DNA from: Megaustenia siamemsis
Lineage: Eukaryota; Mollusca; Gastropoda; Stylommatophora; Ariophantidae
DNA length: 64,000 nucleotides
Direction: 5' to 3'
NCBI GenBank assembly: GCA_032433765.1
Contig: JAVIAB010000124.1
Coordinates: forward strand, 97,239,202-97,303,201
Shown: positions 24,140-36,487 of the stretch, piece by piece
How positions within the stretch are numbered: the first letter of the stretch is position 1
Layout of the letters: each line of letters starts with the position of its first letter
Made by a program: the position numbers and the translations under genes
The notes under the pieces: model-generated
What the model was told of the DNA's origin: nothing
Database searches by the model: none
What the model saw: only the letters and a program-made list of their open reading frames with translations

Positions 24140-24495
24140 TACGTTTTAAGTATATACGGGGAAATGAAGGAGCAGACAGGTTGGCTAGCTGCGCTATCAC
24201 TGACGACGTTCAATCAATGGATCGGGCGGACATCATCAATGCCCTCCGAGATGTGGGAAGGACACAGAGCTTCGATAACAATGAGTCCACCTCACTCTTT
24301 GGGATGAAGGAGATGGGAATTAAGATGGGCACAGCCAGAAACAAGAAACTTAGTGGGCATAAAAGAAGACTAATCAACCAACACAGAACTGGAGCCGTCA
24401 GTCGCTGGATACTGCGGAACTTCCTGAGGAGGGGATCTGAGAACCAATGGACATTTTCGGAGTGCAATGATGATGACCCGCATATAACTCAATAA
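24140..24495 (+). mobile_element. LINE RNase H domain fragment
   Basis: The forward frame, open from before 24160 to 24492, reads GNEGADRLASCAITDDVQ, the C-terminal end of a retroelement RNase H domain (usual pattern GHxGxxGNExADxLA). A basic tail with ADIINALRDVGR and SRWILRNFL follows. A paralogous fragment in reverse lies at 50796-51140. The front of the RNase H domain and the whole reverse transcriptase are missing. Confidence 0.75.
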
Positions 24496-24955
24496 TTCAA
24501 TGCGTTTTAAATAAATAAATTCATTCAAGTTTTTTATAAGTATATTCATTCTAAATTCATACGGTTTATGTAAGTAAATTCATTGTAAATTCATACATAT
24601 TTTAAATAAATAAATTCATTGTCTACAAGTTTTAAAAATAATGAAACTCAATGTTTACCTGTCTTTTGTATAATTTAGCTCCTTCTCTACAATTGTTGCC
24701 TATCTCTTCTTTGAAAATTAAATATCTAATTCTTGTTTATTTTTATAGCAAGCTACAAATGTTTTCAACTTATTCCGATTAAAATATCGGTATGCACTCT
24801 AGCCTGTTAACAGTAAATCAATATTTAGCATTCTATCAAAATGGTTTGTTTTTTATATTTTTACTGGTAATTTAACCTTAGATATTATACCTTGTATTTA
24901 ATGTTGCTTTATCATATCATTTGAGAGAGTTAGTAAGGATAACCGTCGCCATATA
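24496..24955. other. AT-rich spacer
   Basis: Loose repeats of AAATAAATAAATTCATT and TAAATTCATACG at 24500-24630. No gene seen. Confidence 0.6.
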
Positions 24956-24964
24956 ATATATAAA

Positions 24965-25125
24965 GAAACAACAGAGAAAATGGTTTGGCCACGTGACAAG
25001 GCAGAGTGATCAAAACACAACACAACGAGCCTTCAATAAACGTTGCGAGAACACCAGACCCAAAAGCCGACCACGAAAAAGATGAATTGATGGAATGTTA
25101 GCACAAGTGTATAAGAAAATTATAT
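24965..25125 (+). mobile_element. degenerate LINE C-terminal fragment
   Basis: The forward frame shows RQQRKWFGHVTRQSDQN, TQRAFNKRC and RPKSRPRKR before a stop, the GHVxR and GRPRxR landmarks of LINE C-termini. It is a relative of, but distinct from, the family at 19560-19895. Confidence 0.65.
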
Positions 25126-25454
25126 ATGAAGTGTACTAACTCTTTCATGGTTTTTTATCAATTTAGCGGTAGAGCTTTCAGAGATAAAATTGTTCATGGT
25201 TTTAAATATCAATCTACAAGTTTATACTTATCTGACACTTAACATTTTATATATATATTGTTAGATAACTGAACAAGGAATTACATTTCACCATTACCAA
25301 GATGATACAAAACCTATAAAAAGAATATGGTTTGATGACAGTTTACAGTAAACAAATTGAGAGTTCCGCATTGTGCGACTAAACGTGCATGACCGAAACC
25401 GGCGTGGCGATGGTGTGTCGAAACGTACGGAGAGAGTTAAGGAAAGTATGAATG

Positions 25455-25640
25455 ATTCTTGGTTACAATTGGCAAAATACAGAGTAAACGTCATCGCGGA
25501 CGACAAAGTGAGAAGATACTAGATAATTTGGTGTCGTGGCAAACAGTCATTAAGAGGCAATGTGGACAGAAAATTGTGGAAGGAGATGATCGTCTACGTC
25601 AATCGGTATGGCACATTGTGATGATAATGCAAGTGTTATA
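25455..25640 (+). mobile_element. LINE 3' end fragment
   Basis: Related to the end of the LINE at 17266-17838: VTIGKIQSKRHRGRQSEKIL, DNLVSWQ and a frame-shifted RKLWKEMIVYVNRYGT, ending at GGCACATTGTGATGATAATG. Confidence 0.75.
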
Positions 25641-26885
25641 CCTAACACTTTGTTTCAATGTAAGTTATATCATTTATCTCAATTAGTTTTGAGTCACAAA
25701 GGAAGATTCTTGTAGTGGCCAGTGATGGATAACAACAGCAACAACTCTGAAGTCGCTAGTAACTCACGTAAATTAGCATAGAGATTATATACAAGGACTG
25801 ATGGACAAATAGAGAAAACATTGGCGAGATGTATTTAGATGTAACGATTTTGGGCATACTTGATAGACAATATATGTCACAGCAGTTTAATGTTACACGT
25901 CTTTAGATAATGAACAACTATTTCAATGCCCTAACAAATCGATTGTTTAATTAGATATAAACGTGTGTGTCACGACTTATTTTAAAAACATATTCCGCTT
26001 TCAGTGATTTGTACAATAGCGCTTGATAATGATTGGCTCATTAGATCTGTGCTGTGATTGGTTCTTTAGCGTTATGCAGTAATTGATTCATTTATGCTAT
26101 AATTAATGTTATGCTTACAAGTTTACTATCTAATCTAGACTTATTTATCTTTCGTTGGCGCTAAGACTATCAACAAGATTTCTTCTACCTTTTCTCTTCT
26201 AATATGTGATTCGTCTTTGAGATTTATGTCTAAACATATGTTTTTAGATCTATCCTTTTTCCTCTTTCTATATAGCTGCCATGTGAAAACTTATCTGGTA
26301 AAACACGTGCCTTACTTTCAAACATGTGATCTCTCTAAAAATGCCGCCTTTTACTAATCACTTCTCCCACTACAGGTTTTATTTGTATCTTATTTGTAAC
26401 TGCTTGCTGGAGAAAAACGAACTTTTCATACTGTATACATGTCCTGTTAAAAACCCCAATGTCTTCTGCAGAGAGAACGTCCATAGCAGTGATTAGCGGG
26501 TTTTCTTGTTTGTCACTTCCAGTCTTGGCGAAGTGTGGATATCGCAATCTTCTGATTTTTCTGTTAGCGGTTTCTTCCTTTGGGATACCCTAGTTACAAA
26601 TGTGTATATTGATAAACCATGAACAATCGGTAATTTAATGGGAGCTTTCGTCTCTAAATTAACGCCTCATTCTCAACAACGACATAAACATATATGAAGA
26701 CCTTCTTTGACATACACCGGGGGTGGTTTCAAAAGTGGTCATCATTTGGACGAAGTGGCTTTTTATTATCATAATGTTCCTCGCTGAAGGCTCCTTTTAC
26801 TTGTGAAAATAGCACATATATTTGTAAGTAAGCGATACAATAGAACACTGCAACATTTCACATAACTGATTACTTTTATGGTTGG
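25641..26885. other. gene-poor region
   Basis: A minus-strand frame at 26335-26547 has no recognised domain. No RNA gene or clear repeat seen. The sequence is ordinary AT-rich spacer. Confidence 0.45.
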
Positions 26886-26889
26886 TTAC

Positions 26890-27148
26890 ATAGATCGTGG
26901 ATTGCGTAGTCTTTCTTGGTGACTGTCTCGAAAAGTATGCTACAGAAAATTGTCTGCGGCAGGAGTGGATGCAGCTCTTACGTGACTCTAAAGTGAGTGC
27001 GTTAACCTGGGTGTACTGTCCAGGCCTCTCTGGTGTACACGGCAATGAAATAGCTGGCAGTTATGGTACTGAGTGTGCCCTTACTGTGAACAAAAAAGGA
27101 CACCGTCAAGTTTGTTCTTCATTCTTTAAGAGAAGAGGAGGAGAATAG
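26890..27148 (+). mobile_element. RNase H-like retroelement fragment
   Basis: The forward frame reads VVFLGDCLEKYATENC..., then LTWVYCPGLSGVHGNEIAGS, a decayed WVPGHxGVxGNExAD signature, followed by ATECAL-like sequence. The Asp expected after GNEIA is replaced by Gly, and histidine is lost in CPGLSG. A second, differently diverged RNase H relic. Confidence 0.55.
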
Positions 27149-27349
27149 GTGGGGCATAGATGTATATATTGAGAAACAAGGGAGACTAAAAGTGGAAAAG
27201 GGATCTGGTCGATCCAGAGTGATTTAGTGGGAAAAAAGATGCAGATACAACAACCTTACAGGAACAATCAGTCTCTATACTCTGTAGCTGATCCCATGAA
27301 TAGAAAATAGAATACATTTATTTCCCTATTCGTCTTAAATATAATATAA

Positions 27350-28185
27350 TAACATAATTGGAATAACAATTGGAGGTCATAATATAAATAATCTAAGGTA
27401 TGCTGATGATACAGTATTAATCGCTAAGAGTGAAAATGAGTTACAAGAAATGTTGGACATTATAGTGAAAGAAAGCAAAAATAAAGGACTCAACATTAAT
27501 AGAAAAAAACAGAGGTAATGGTAACAACAAAGAAAAAGACATCACCTCAGTGCAAAATAAAGACAAGTTGAACAATATTAAAACAGGTAAATGAATTTAA
27601 ATATTTGGGAACTTTGTTAACCTCAGACGGAAGATGTACAAAAGATGTGATATGCAGAATGGCTCAGGCAAAAGCAGCTTTTAAAAAAATGAGGAAAATA
27701 TTATGCAATCCATTCTTGACAACAGAAACAAGAAAAAGAGTTCTTAAATGTTACGTAGAGTCAGTCTTAAAAAAGGGACGCGAGTCATGGACAATAGGGC
27801 AACAGACAAGAAAATCACTGGAGTCTGTAGAAGTGTGGTTTTACAGAAGAATGTTGAGAATACAATGGACAGCTAAGAAGAGTAATGAAAAGGTTCTGAG
27901 AGAGGTCAAAGCAAAAAGAGAGCTAATTTCCAATATTATGAAGAAAAATCATCATTGTTTGGCCATGTAATGAGAAGTGAACAACTGGAATATATTGTAA
28001 CAACTGGAAAAATTGAGGGACGAAGAGATAGAGGGAAGCAAAGAGAAAAAATAACAGACAGCTTAAGAGAATGGCTTGGCAGAAGGTCAACAACAGAAAT
28101 GATAAATAGCTGCCGAGATCGAAGGTTGTGGAGAGACATGATCACCTACGCCAGTAGGCCCGGTACTTGATGATGATGATGATAT
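27350..28185 (+). mobile_element. LINE fragment with YADD motif
   Basis: The forward strand encodes, across two in-frame stops, NINNLRYADDTVLIAKSENE (catalytic YADD of reverse transcriptase), then FKYLGTLLTSDGR, VLKCYVESVL and RRMLRIQWTAKKSN. After a one-base shift near 27955 it reads FGHVMRSEQLEYIVTTGK, RRDRGKQREKITDSL and RRLWRDMITYASRPGT. It ends in a GATGATGATGATG tail at 28170-28184. It is the longest member here of the family that also gives 37688-37769, 42199-42437, 51172-51600, 52741-53190 and 57620-58030. Confidence 0.9.
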
Positions 28186-28199
28186 ACAAATGGGTGTTG

Positions 28200-28475
28200 T
28201 GTTAAAAAATGGTTATTTGTTGAAAAAAATAAATAAATTGGAGTATAAAGTGTAATAAATTGTAAAACAAAAATGAAGAAAAGAATTGGTGAAACTCAAA
28301 CACAAAATCTAATGTGAGAACATTGTGACTAAAAATGCATAAAGAACAAACATAAAATATTGGGCTGCCATGTACAACCACAAATGCAAAGCGATAAATT
28401 GTTTATTGTTTTCATTCACAGCGAACAAGCACATAATTGCAGTGCTGCGATAAAGCTGGTAGCAAGGAGCTACTG
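28200..28475 (+). repeat. dispersed repeat (copy of 44640-44900)
   Basis: Shares GTGACTAAAAATGCATAAAG, AACAAACATAAAATATT, GTACAACCAC, GCGATAAATTGTTTATT and GGTAGCAAGGAGC, in that order, with 44640-44900. Non-coding, class unknown. Confidence 0.65.
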
Positions 28476-28575
28476 GAAAACAGTCAACAACAGAACTGAT
28501 ATGATGCACGGTAGATAGAAGATTGTAGAAGGACATGATCACCTACGACAACCGGTATGACCCATGATGTAGATG
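28476..28575 (+). mobile_element. LINE 3' end scrap
   Basis: The last 95 bases of the family at 17266-17838: AAAACAGTCAACAACAGAAC, GATGCACGGTAGATAGAAG and CAACCGGTATG, ending CATGATG. It sits at the end of the dispersed repeat at 28200-28475. Confidence 0.75.
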
Positions 28576-28589
28576 TTTCCCAATAGAAG

Positions 28590-29540
28590 AGCATGTTTTG
28601 AAATTCTATTCTCCTCTGTTCTAAACATATGCCCGACATATGTCTACCTTCTCTCTCTCTAATTGTAAATGCGATCGTTGGTTGCATTTCCATTTCCCTT
28701 ATCTATATATTAGTCTCGAATTCATTCCATTGTACAGAGTATTATTCTCAGGCATTTGCCTTCAAAAGCATTTAGTTTTTCCTCAATCCTTTTTCTTATT
28801 TGACAGCTTTCATACCCGTAGTATTTTTTATTTCCCTATTTTGTAGAGGTTTCTAAAATGGGTTGCTGCATTTGCTATCTGCAAATTGCTGCTTCAGATC
28901 TCCTTATTTCTTTCCCTTCTTGTTCTATATTACTACAAAGATATACATAGTGGTCGACTTTTTTTCCAAGGCCGGCCGATCTAGGTATGTATCTCTGGTG
29001 TATTCAGTAATCCCTCAGTTATCGCGGTTAATAGGGACCAGAACCGGCAGCGATAAGTGAAAAAGCGCGAAATAGTGTCACCCTCTCATTTTTAACATAC
29101 GTACATTTTTGTGTATGTATAATATCAATAAGTGTATATGAAACCATATAAGTGCATATTATATCATTAGAACATTAAAGAATAGTTTCAAACATGTAAA
29201 TAAAATATTAATAGTATAAATAACAAAAATAAAGTAATGTATAAATGATATAAATATGCCATAATTCCTAAATTTTGTATTTTTTAACAATCTGCGATGT
29301 ACTGAGGCCGCAATAAAAGAACTGCTAAGTAGCGAGGGATGACTGTATTATTATTATTTTTTGTTTTATCTTTTGTTTTTAATTTAAAGTCCTATTCTTT
29401 CTGCCATGCATGATAGGATATCTGTCATATTTCAAATTTTTTTGATATTGCCACTTAGGAGCACTATGTTGTCTGCAAAAAAACACAATCTTCCGAGCAG
29501 ATCTTGTAACGTCATTTAATGTCATTATAGCACATGCACA
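28590..29540 (-). mobile_element. old LINE fragment split by a MITE
   Basis: Minus-strand reading of 29540-29346 gives IVFFADNIVLLSGNIKKI, a decayed palm motif (FADN for YADD). Reading 29004-28590 gives VDHYVYLCSNIEQEG, then YGYESCQIRKRIEEKLNAFE and GKCLRIIL, the downstream part of the same type of LINE (compare YACESWK and FENKCLRKILG in the 6595-7439 copy). The order and orientation fit one element interrupted at 29005-29345. Confidence 0.65.
29005..29345. mobile_element. pogo/Tigger-like MITE, 341 bp
   Basis: The ends are CAGTAATCCCTCAGTTATCG and, read inward from the right, CAGTCATCCCTCGCTACTTA, an imperfect terminal inverted repeat sharing CAGT-ATCCCTC. TATT flanks both ends. The interior has GCGGTTAATAGGGACCAG and GGCCGCAATAAAAG but no coding frame. 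The end sequence resembles pogo/Tigger-type elements; that class and its usual TA target are from recall. It is non-autonomous. Confidence 0.75.
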
Positions 29541-29744
29541 ATTTATTCATAAAAAAATGGTAATTCCAAAGAGAAGAGGCAATACGATAGTATACATCCC
29601 TTTTATGTTCGTATTTGGAGACAAAAACGATGTCCAAACATCATCAAGTGCTATACGTTTTTAAACAAATCTTCCCATGAACATTTTCAGGAGGTCGTGA
29701 ACTTCAGATTAATGTGACGGAGTGGTGGCAAAAACCGTCAACAA
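29541..29744. other. spacer
   Basis: No gene or recognised repeat seen. Confidence 0.4.
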
Positions 29745-30128
29745 TTGTGTCTGAAAAATGTTCCTTGTTGCAGTTTCCTAATTTTCATAGTCCGGCTTGC
29801 TGCCGGAGCTACTGAGTTTAGTGCAATGTGCACCCCGTGAGCTGTGCGTTTCATCCGTTTTGATCGTGTGTCGATATTTCGAATGCTTACTATAAATTAT
29901 GATATCGTACGACGGGGAACAGATGGTTGCTTTCACTTTTTGTGCGGCTTCGCCTTATGTCTTTTGGCGCGTGGTGAGACTGCTATGATGAGGATTGCGG
30001 CTACCTTCCTTTGTTTTGGAAATGAAATATTAATTCGGATGATTCCACTGCCACGGGCGGTTGAGCAATTATGAATTTTAATTCGTTTGCCGAGATACCG
30101 GAACCTTCCATAACCTAAACCATAACAT
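29745..30128 (+). repeat. dispersed repeat, copy 2
   Basis: Second copy of the repeat at 15705-16062, sharing GTTGCAGTTTCCT, GCCGGAGCTACTGAG, CGCCTTATGTCTTTTGGCG and AATTCGGATGATTCCACTG. It ends in CATAACCTAAACCATAAC. Frames on both strands are open for 76-79 residues but not conserved in copy 1, so I do not call a gene. Confidence 0.7.
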
Positions 30129-30968
30129 GCCTGTTTTACTCCTGCTACAAGAAGCTGAAACCAATCACACATTCCCTCCTCTATATTATAGCTGTCACAT
30201 TACTCAATAGATCACAAATGGATAAATGTATGAAGTAGACATTAATTATTTTCCTGACGTGAACCTCTGTTTATTGAGTAATTAATCTTCTAAAGAATTT
30301 ACCCTCACAACGCCCAAGTTAAACATTTTAGAGAAAATACTTCTATACCTCCTGCTCATTGAATAATAGATAAAAATATTAACTGAAGAATTAATGGACT
30401 CAAGAATAATGCACAATCCTACAGATACGAAAAGTATGTTTTTATATTTACCATCAATGGAGAGTTCAGGCTCAACAACCATGGCTACGAAAGTAACACT
30501 GATGGGAATAAAACAAACAATGAAGAGGGTTGAAATTATGATAACCATTTTGGCAACCTTTTTGTTCGGTTAGTTACGTTGCTGGTTTTAGCATCACTTG
30601 ATGTCTTTACCCGCCATCTTGCTTTCTCGTGAAGTTTAGTTACCAAAGTTATCGTACAAACTGTGATGACGATGAAGGCGCTAAAAGGAATAAACACGTT
30701 GTTGATTGTAAAAGAAATCGCTTCAGTTTTCTCTCTGTCGTTTGTTGGAACTAGGCCTAGAAGTGTCTTGTTTCTTTTAGGGTAGAACTTCATACCGAGT
30801 TTGTTGACGACGTAGAGTGGAGCAACACTTGCGATGAGGATGATGAAGATGGAAGCAATTAGAAATGACACCCTGTTTGGTGTGACAATATTTTTTACCT
30901 GTGTGAGATATATAAATTACAGGCAAATGATTAGAAATGTCTTTAAGCGTACATGTTTGATTACATTA

Positions 30969-31648
30969 AACTAAAACTATGATCATAAACAAAGAAAATA
31001 CTAAAAACCCACAAGTGGATATCAATATTGAAGAAACAGACCTTGAGACAGTTCAGAACTATAACTACCTTGGACATACTATAATCAGTGATGGAAAATG
31101 TACAGCTGAAATAAACAAAAGAATAGGAATGGCAAAAAGTAATTTTAATGTCATGAAGGACATACTAACATCAAAACAAATACCACCAGAGCTAAAACTA
31201 AGAATAGCAAAATGTTACATCTTCTCAATATTCCTATATGGTGCTGAAACATGGACATTAGACAAGAAAACAGAACAGAGAATTGAAGCCTTTGAAATGT
31301 GGATATATAGAAGAATAGGTAGAATTTGATGGAAGGAAAAGAAAACAAATGATGAAGTCTTAAAACAACTAAAAATGAAAAGAGAGCTTCTGAACACAAT
31401 TAGAACAAGACAAATGCGATTCTTGGGCCATGTTAAAAGACACAACACAAAGACTACTGAAAGTAATCCTGGAGGGGAAAATACAAGGTAAAAGAGGCAG
31501 AGGCAGACCAAGATTAACATGGACGAGTAACATCAAAAGATGGACAAATCAACCGATGACAACATGCACCATCAAAGCAAGAGAGAGCAGAATGGCGCTC
31601 CATGGTAGCCAACCTTCGTTGCGGAGACGGCACTCAATGAAGATGATG
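30969..31648 (+). mobile_element. LINE in intron 2 of GPCR B
   Basis: 5'-truncated LINE encoding LETVQNYNYLGHTIISDGK, RIAKCYIFSIFLYGAETWTL, IEAFEMWIYRRIGRI, a stop, then MRFLGHVKRH, RGRGRPRLTWTSNIKRW and the TGGTAGCCAACCTTCG 3' end with GATGATGATG tail. The 16-bp repeat ATGTTTGATTACATTA at 30953-30968 and 31649-31664 is its target-site duplication; the first three bases of the right copy may belong to the tail. It is antisense to the GPCR. Confidence 0.92.
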
Positions 31649-31885
31649 ATGTTTGATTACATTAGATCAGGGGTGGCCAAATGGCGGCCCGCGGGCCCGA
31701 TCCGGCCCGCCAGCCTAGTTTTCTTGGCCCGCGAAGCTCCACGGACTTACTTCATTTTTTACCCCTAATAGCGGATTTCTCCTGGTTTTAATCCGTGTCG
31801 GAGTTAACTCTTCTATCGTTCAAGAATACACAATTTGAAAATCTCTGTCAATTTCTCGCAACAGCTAGATTGGCAACATAATTTC

Positions 31886-32096
<211 letters not shown>

Positions 32097-32518
32097 ACTA
32101 ATGGTGCCGACAATATTCAAAGTCTTTGCTTCGAGTTGGTACCGCAAAGTTGCTTTATTGTCAGTGCGGTGATAGCGTCAGATCTTTGGCTCAACATTTG
32201 TCGTCTGGACTTGTGGTGGCTCTTTCATTTCGCGGTAAGGGGTTAATGAGGTTGGGAGGGACAGGGGTGAGTGGACTTCGTAGCTCTAATTCTGTCTTTG
32301 AAGTTACATTCAAAATGTTTCACTGTTCGCCTTCATTCCCTTTGATCCCATCGTCTTGTCTTGTCCATAAAATGACTGCAGCGTGTTTATTTGGTCACAA
32401 TCTTTTGATTTCATTGTCAAACACAAGTCTGTGTATAACTGTCAAATCTGGACTTATTTTCGATAGTGGACCAACATTCTGTGACTTTTAACTTTGATGT
32501 GAGATTTTGTATTAAATC

Positions 32519-34319
32519 ATGTTAAAACGTAGAAAAGTTGATTGTGAAAATCGCAAATTTAAACCTGAATGGGAATTAGATTATTTGTTCATCTTCAATA
32601 AGGATAGTAAACCTCAGTGCTTAATTTGCGTTCAAGTGTTAGCCGTTTTGAAGGAATATAATTTAAAACGGCACTATGCCACACATCATCAAAACATGTA
32701 TGAGAAACATAGCATTGAAGCTAGGAAGCTTTTGGTTGAACAGCTGAAGACAAAGTTGAATCAACAGCAAAGTATGTATACAAAGGGCAATAAAATTAAA
32801 GAGTCATCGATCATTGCATCATATACAGTTACCTATGAGCTTGCAAAATCTAAAAAACCCTTTACTGACGGAAATTTTATGAAGAAATGTGCGATTCAAA
32901 TGGCAAAGGCATTCGGTCAAGAAAAAATAGCCAAAGAATTTGAATCTGTGCCTCTTTCAAAACAAACTGTAGCCAGAAGAACAGAAGACATCAGTCTGCA
33001 ACTGTCTCAAAGTTTAAAATCTTGTATTGAAAACTGCTCATATTTTTCGCTCGCGATTGATGAAAGTACTGACATCACTGACACTTGCCAGCTTCTTATT
33101 TTTGTTAAAGTTATCCAGGAGGATTTTACTGTTATTGAAGAATTGTTGAAAGTTTGCTCTTTGCATGACACTTGTAGAGGGACAGACATATTTTCTGCAG
33201 TTCATAGTGCCGTAGATGAAGTAGGTGGTTTTGGAAAGTTGTCTGCAGTGTGTACTGATGGTTGCAAAGCTTTTATTGGTTCAAATACTGGTTTTGTTGG
33301 ACTTCTAAAGCAAAACAAAATTAAAGTACCTACATTGCATTGCATAATTCATCAAGAGGCCCTTTGTGCAAAGTCCATAAATCTAAAAGACACCATGGCT
33401 ACTGTTGTGAAAATAACAAATTTGATAAGAGGAGGACACCAGTCTTTAAATCACAGGAAGTTTTTATCATTTTTAGAGGAAGTAGATTCTAGCTACGGTG
33501 ATCTCCTGCTTTATACAGAAGTAAGATGGCTTAGTCGAGGGAAATGTTTAATAATATTTTTTGAACTGAAGAATGACATTTATGACTTCCTGCGAGAGAA
33601 CTTACCATGCTCCATTGATCTTCAACATGCACTCAAAGACATTAATTTCCTTCATAATCTTGGCATATCTCACAGACATCACACAACATTTGAACATATT
33701 GAATTTGCAGCTACAAGGGGAAAAGCAAACCATTTTTCAATTGATGGGATATGTTGATGGTTTTAAAAAGAAGCTGAATCTATTTAGACTTTCTTTGCAA
33801 AAAAATGATCTGTTCCATTTTTCAAGTTGTAAGCAGTTGTTGTCAGAGATAGAAAGTGCAAACTTCAGTAAGTACGCAGCTGACATTGAACATTTGATTT
33901 GTGAATTTGATCGACGATTTCAAGATTTTGAAATGTTTCGTCCGCAAACGGAACTTTTTAATAACCCAATTAAGTGCACAGTGTAGTGCCAGCCATCAGA
34001 TCTTCCACTAGAGTTGTGTGACCTTCAGTGTGACCCCTTCCTCAGTACTGTAAAGGCATTAGGAGCTGACTTCTGGAAATTGCTACCAAATGAACGTTAC
34101 CCGTGTCTGAGAAAATGGGCACTAAAGATGTGCTCTATATTCGGCAGCACATATCTCTGCGAGACAACATTCTCTTCCATGAAGTTAATTAAATCTAAGA
34201 CCAGGAACAGAATGACCGATTCGACATTGTCCCATACTCTCCGAATCGCCACGTCAAAAATGGAAGTGGACTTCAAATCTCTGGTGGAAAGCTGTGACAA
34301 GTCACAATCGTCGCACTGA
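32519..34319 (+). pseudogene. hAT transposase (BED-finger/GTF2IRD2-like type), decayed
   Basis: The first 380 or so residues from ATG 32519 are intact: a BED-type finger (PQCLIC then HYATHH, residues about 38-60), LAIDESTD with the first catalytic Asp near residue 180, CTDGCKAFIG with the second acidic site, LHCIIHQEALC and RWLSRGKCL. Near 33660 a one-base change moves the frame to LTDITQHLNILNLQLQG and FKKKLNLFRLSLQ. An in-frame TAG follows at 33984-33986, and then the hAT dimerisation segment (CDPFLSTV, CSIFGSTYLCETTFSSMKLIKSK, LRIATS) runs to the stop at 34317-34319. Full length would be about 600 residues, nuclear, acting by cut-and-paste. One shift and one nonsense codon suggest fairly recent death. 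Confidence 0.93.
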
Positions 34320-34528
34320 GACATTAAAGGTAATTTTAAAATGAATAATTAATGGATTTGTTACAAATCAAATATGTAGTCAAAGTGCAAGCATTATTTA
34401 TATATTACTATATCGCATAGGTCCCTACTGTCATTTTTGACGATATTCTTAAGTGTGGCCCGCGGGTCTTGGCCTTGGCTTTAATCCGGCCCTCGGGCAA
34501 CCTCAAGTTGGCCACCACTGCATTAGAT

Positions 34529-35315
34529 AGTAATTTGACAGCTTATCGTAAATGCACTTGAGGAAAGCCTAAAATAATTGTTCAAATTCTATTTTTAATA
34601 TACCTCCCATCGTGTATCAACTGACGAATCATTAAATCAAAGTGCCTTCAGAAGAACATTTAGAATAGGCTTTTTAGACAATGATTTATACATTAATAGT
34701 CTGTTACTAAAGAAACTGCGAAGAGGTGTAATTGGGTCTAGATAGTGCTGCTCCACAGATTCTGGTGCAAGTCATCAGCTTTGATTCGGTGGCACCGTCA
34801 GCTATTTTGCTGTTAAGCGTCTTACATGATAGTAGTCGATACAAATAACAATAAAACAAACTACAGTCATCAGATTGAAAAGATTGTAAAATAAAGCGTG
34901 GTTCAAGTATAAAACAGTTTTCGTGAACAGAGATACTAAATGTATTTAACCAAAATGCTAATGAAATCAAAAATGTATAATCTGTACGTTACATTTTGCA
35001 CATTTTAGGATTACCCAAATTACAAAGTTGTGTACTCTATAGCTTAATAAGCGAATGTATAAATGACTATATATTTCAAGAAGTCTGCGAGTTCAAGAAG
35101 TGTTTTGTCTAGATTTAGAGATATATTTTTGATCAGAGTTAGACATAACTAAGACCTATACATCAGGAGCACAATAACTTGCAGCATAATTCTTCACGAA
35201 TACTCAATTTAAAGTAACTTGGGTTCTCAGAATAATTAAAGAATTATAGTGCATATCAAATAGTACAAAATAAAAGTATACGTAACTAGAAAAGTAACTC
35301 TTACAAATATTTACA
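34529..35315. other. GPCR B intron 2, unique part
   Basis: AT-rich intronic sequence between the hAT element and exon 2. A minus-strand 87-residue frame at 34707-34970 has no domain. Nothing else seen. Confidence 0.5.
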
Positions 35316-35544
35316 AGTCTATACCTTTAATGGCGCTGCTATAAACGTACATCTCTCCAAGGTGATGATGGCAGTGATCCAGCCAGTGACTCGTGTGAAC
35401 GTTGTGTGAGGCCAGCCACTCGTCAGGTACTGAAACTCGATCGTATCAAAGGGTAGGTCTTTAGCAGCAAAGGCTGGGGTGTAGCAGATATTGGTCCACA
35501 CAAGAGTTGTCAGGCATCCAAGGTCGGATATCGCTAGACCTGTA

Positions 35545-36485
35545 ATTATGTGAAATTATATAAATTTGTTTTACAATGACCCAAAACGTCAAACAATACC
35601 TGGGGTGAAAAGTGTCAACAAATATAACTCAACTCACAGAACATACGTTGGTGACTTGAAAAGTAAATGCATCGGAGAAAGTAGATGCGCCTGACTGAGG
35701 GAACTCACATAAATAGCCTAACGTTGGCGTGATGTCTCGACCATGCTGGACTTCGTGGCAAAGAGATGGCCGATAGGACAGCATTGCTTGCCGTTGTGCA
35801 AGTGGCGTTACAGATAGACAAAACTGAAATTGTGTGCGTGTTCGAAATGAACTCTCACAACAGTTGATCATGAAATGGAGAAGGAATGGTGGGACGGAGC
35901 TCCACGAAGGGCAAAAACAGGAAATCATCATTATAGGAAGAAAGCGTAATACTATTAATCAATGCGTGACAGCAATAATCTGAAGGCAAAACTTCGATGG
36001 TTGCTGGAAAGGGCAGTGAAGTGGATATGGGAATGTTCGGAATTTGGTGACACAATTCCGAACTAAAGACTAAATAATTTATAGCTTATTGTTTGCGCTA
36101 GAGCAAGACATAATTGCTGATTTAAAAAAATGGTTCCTCTCCAAGCAGTTGCTATGGCATACCAATCTGTGCAAGCAAGCAAGAGTCAAAAGAAAAGCAA
36201 TCACTGATTTGAAATTGAAATCCTGAAGTCGGATGAATTGGACCGAATTATGTAACTATCGCCATTTTATGTAAACCAAAACACAAAACACAAATCATCT
36301 TATTAGCTCACAAAACACACATTTCGGAGTGGATCATGTAGAAGAGCAACTATCAGGTGACCTCAACCAACATTATACCAGCAAGTAACAGAAAAAATGG
36401 ACAAGTTTTTTGTTGTTTGCGTTCGCCATCTTTTTATTTCTAGCGAAATCCCAAGAGACTGAATTTTATGTGAATATTGCGTTTT
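35545..36485. other. GPCR B intron 1, unique part
   Basis: Non-repetitive sequence between exon 2 and a SINE. Frames of 66-100 residues on the minus strand (35629-36055) overlap each other and show no domain or splice logic, so I do not call an exon. Confidence 0.45.
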
Positions 36486-36487
36486 CC

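Noticed and set aside
35629..36055. Extra GPCR or other exons in intron 1 of GPCR B
   Set aside because: Overlapping frames without transmembrane pattern, receptor motifs or matching splice phases.
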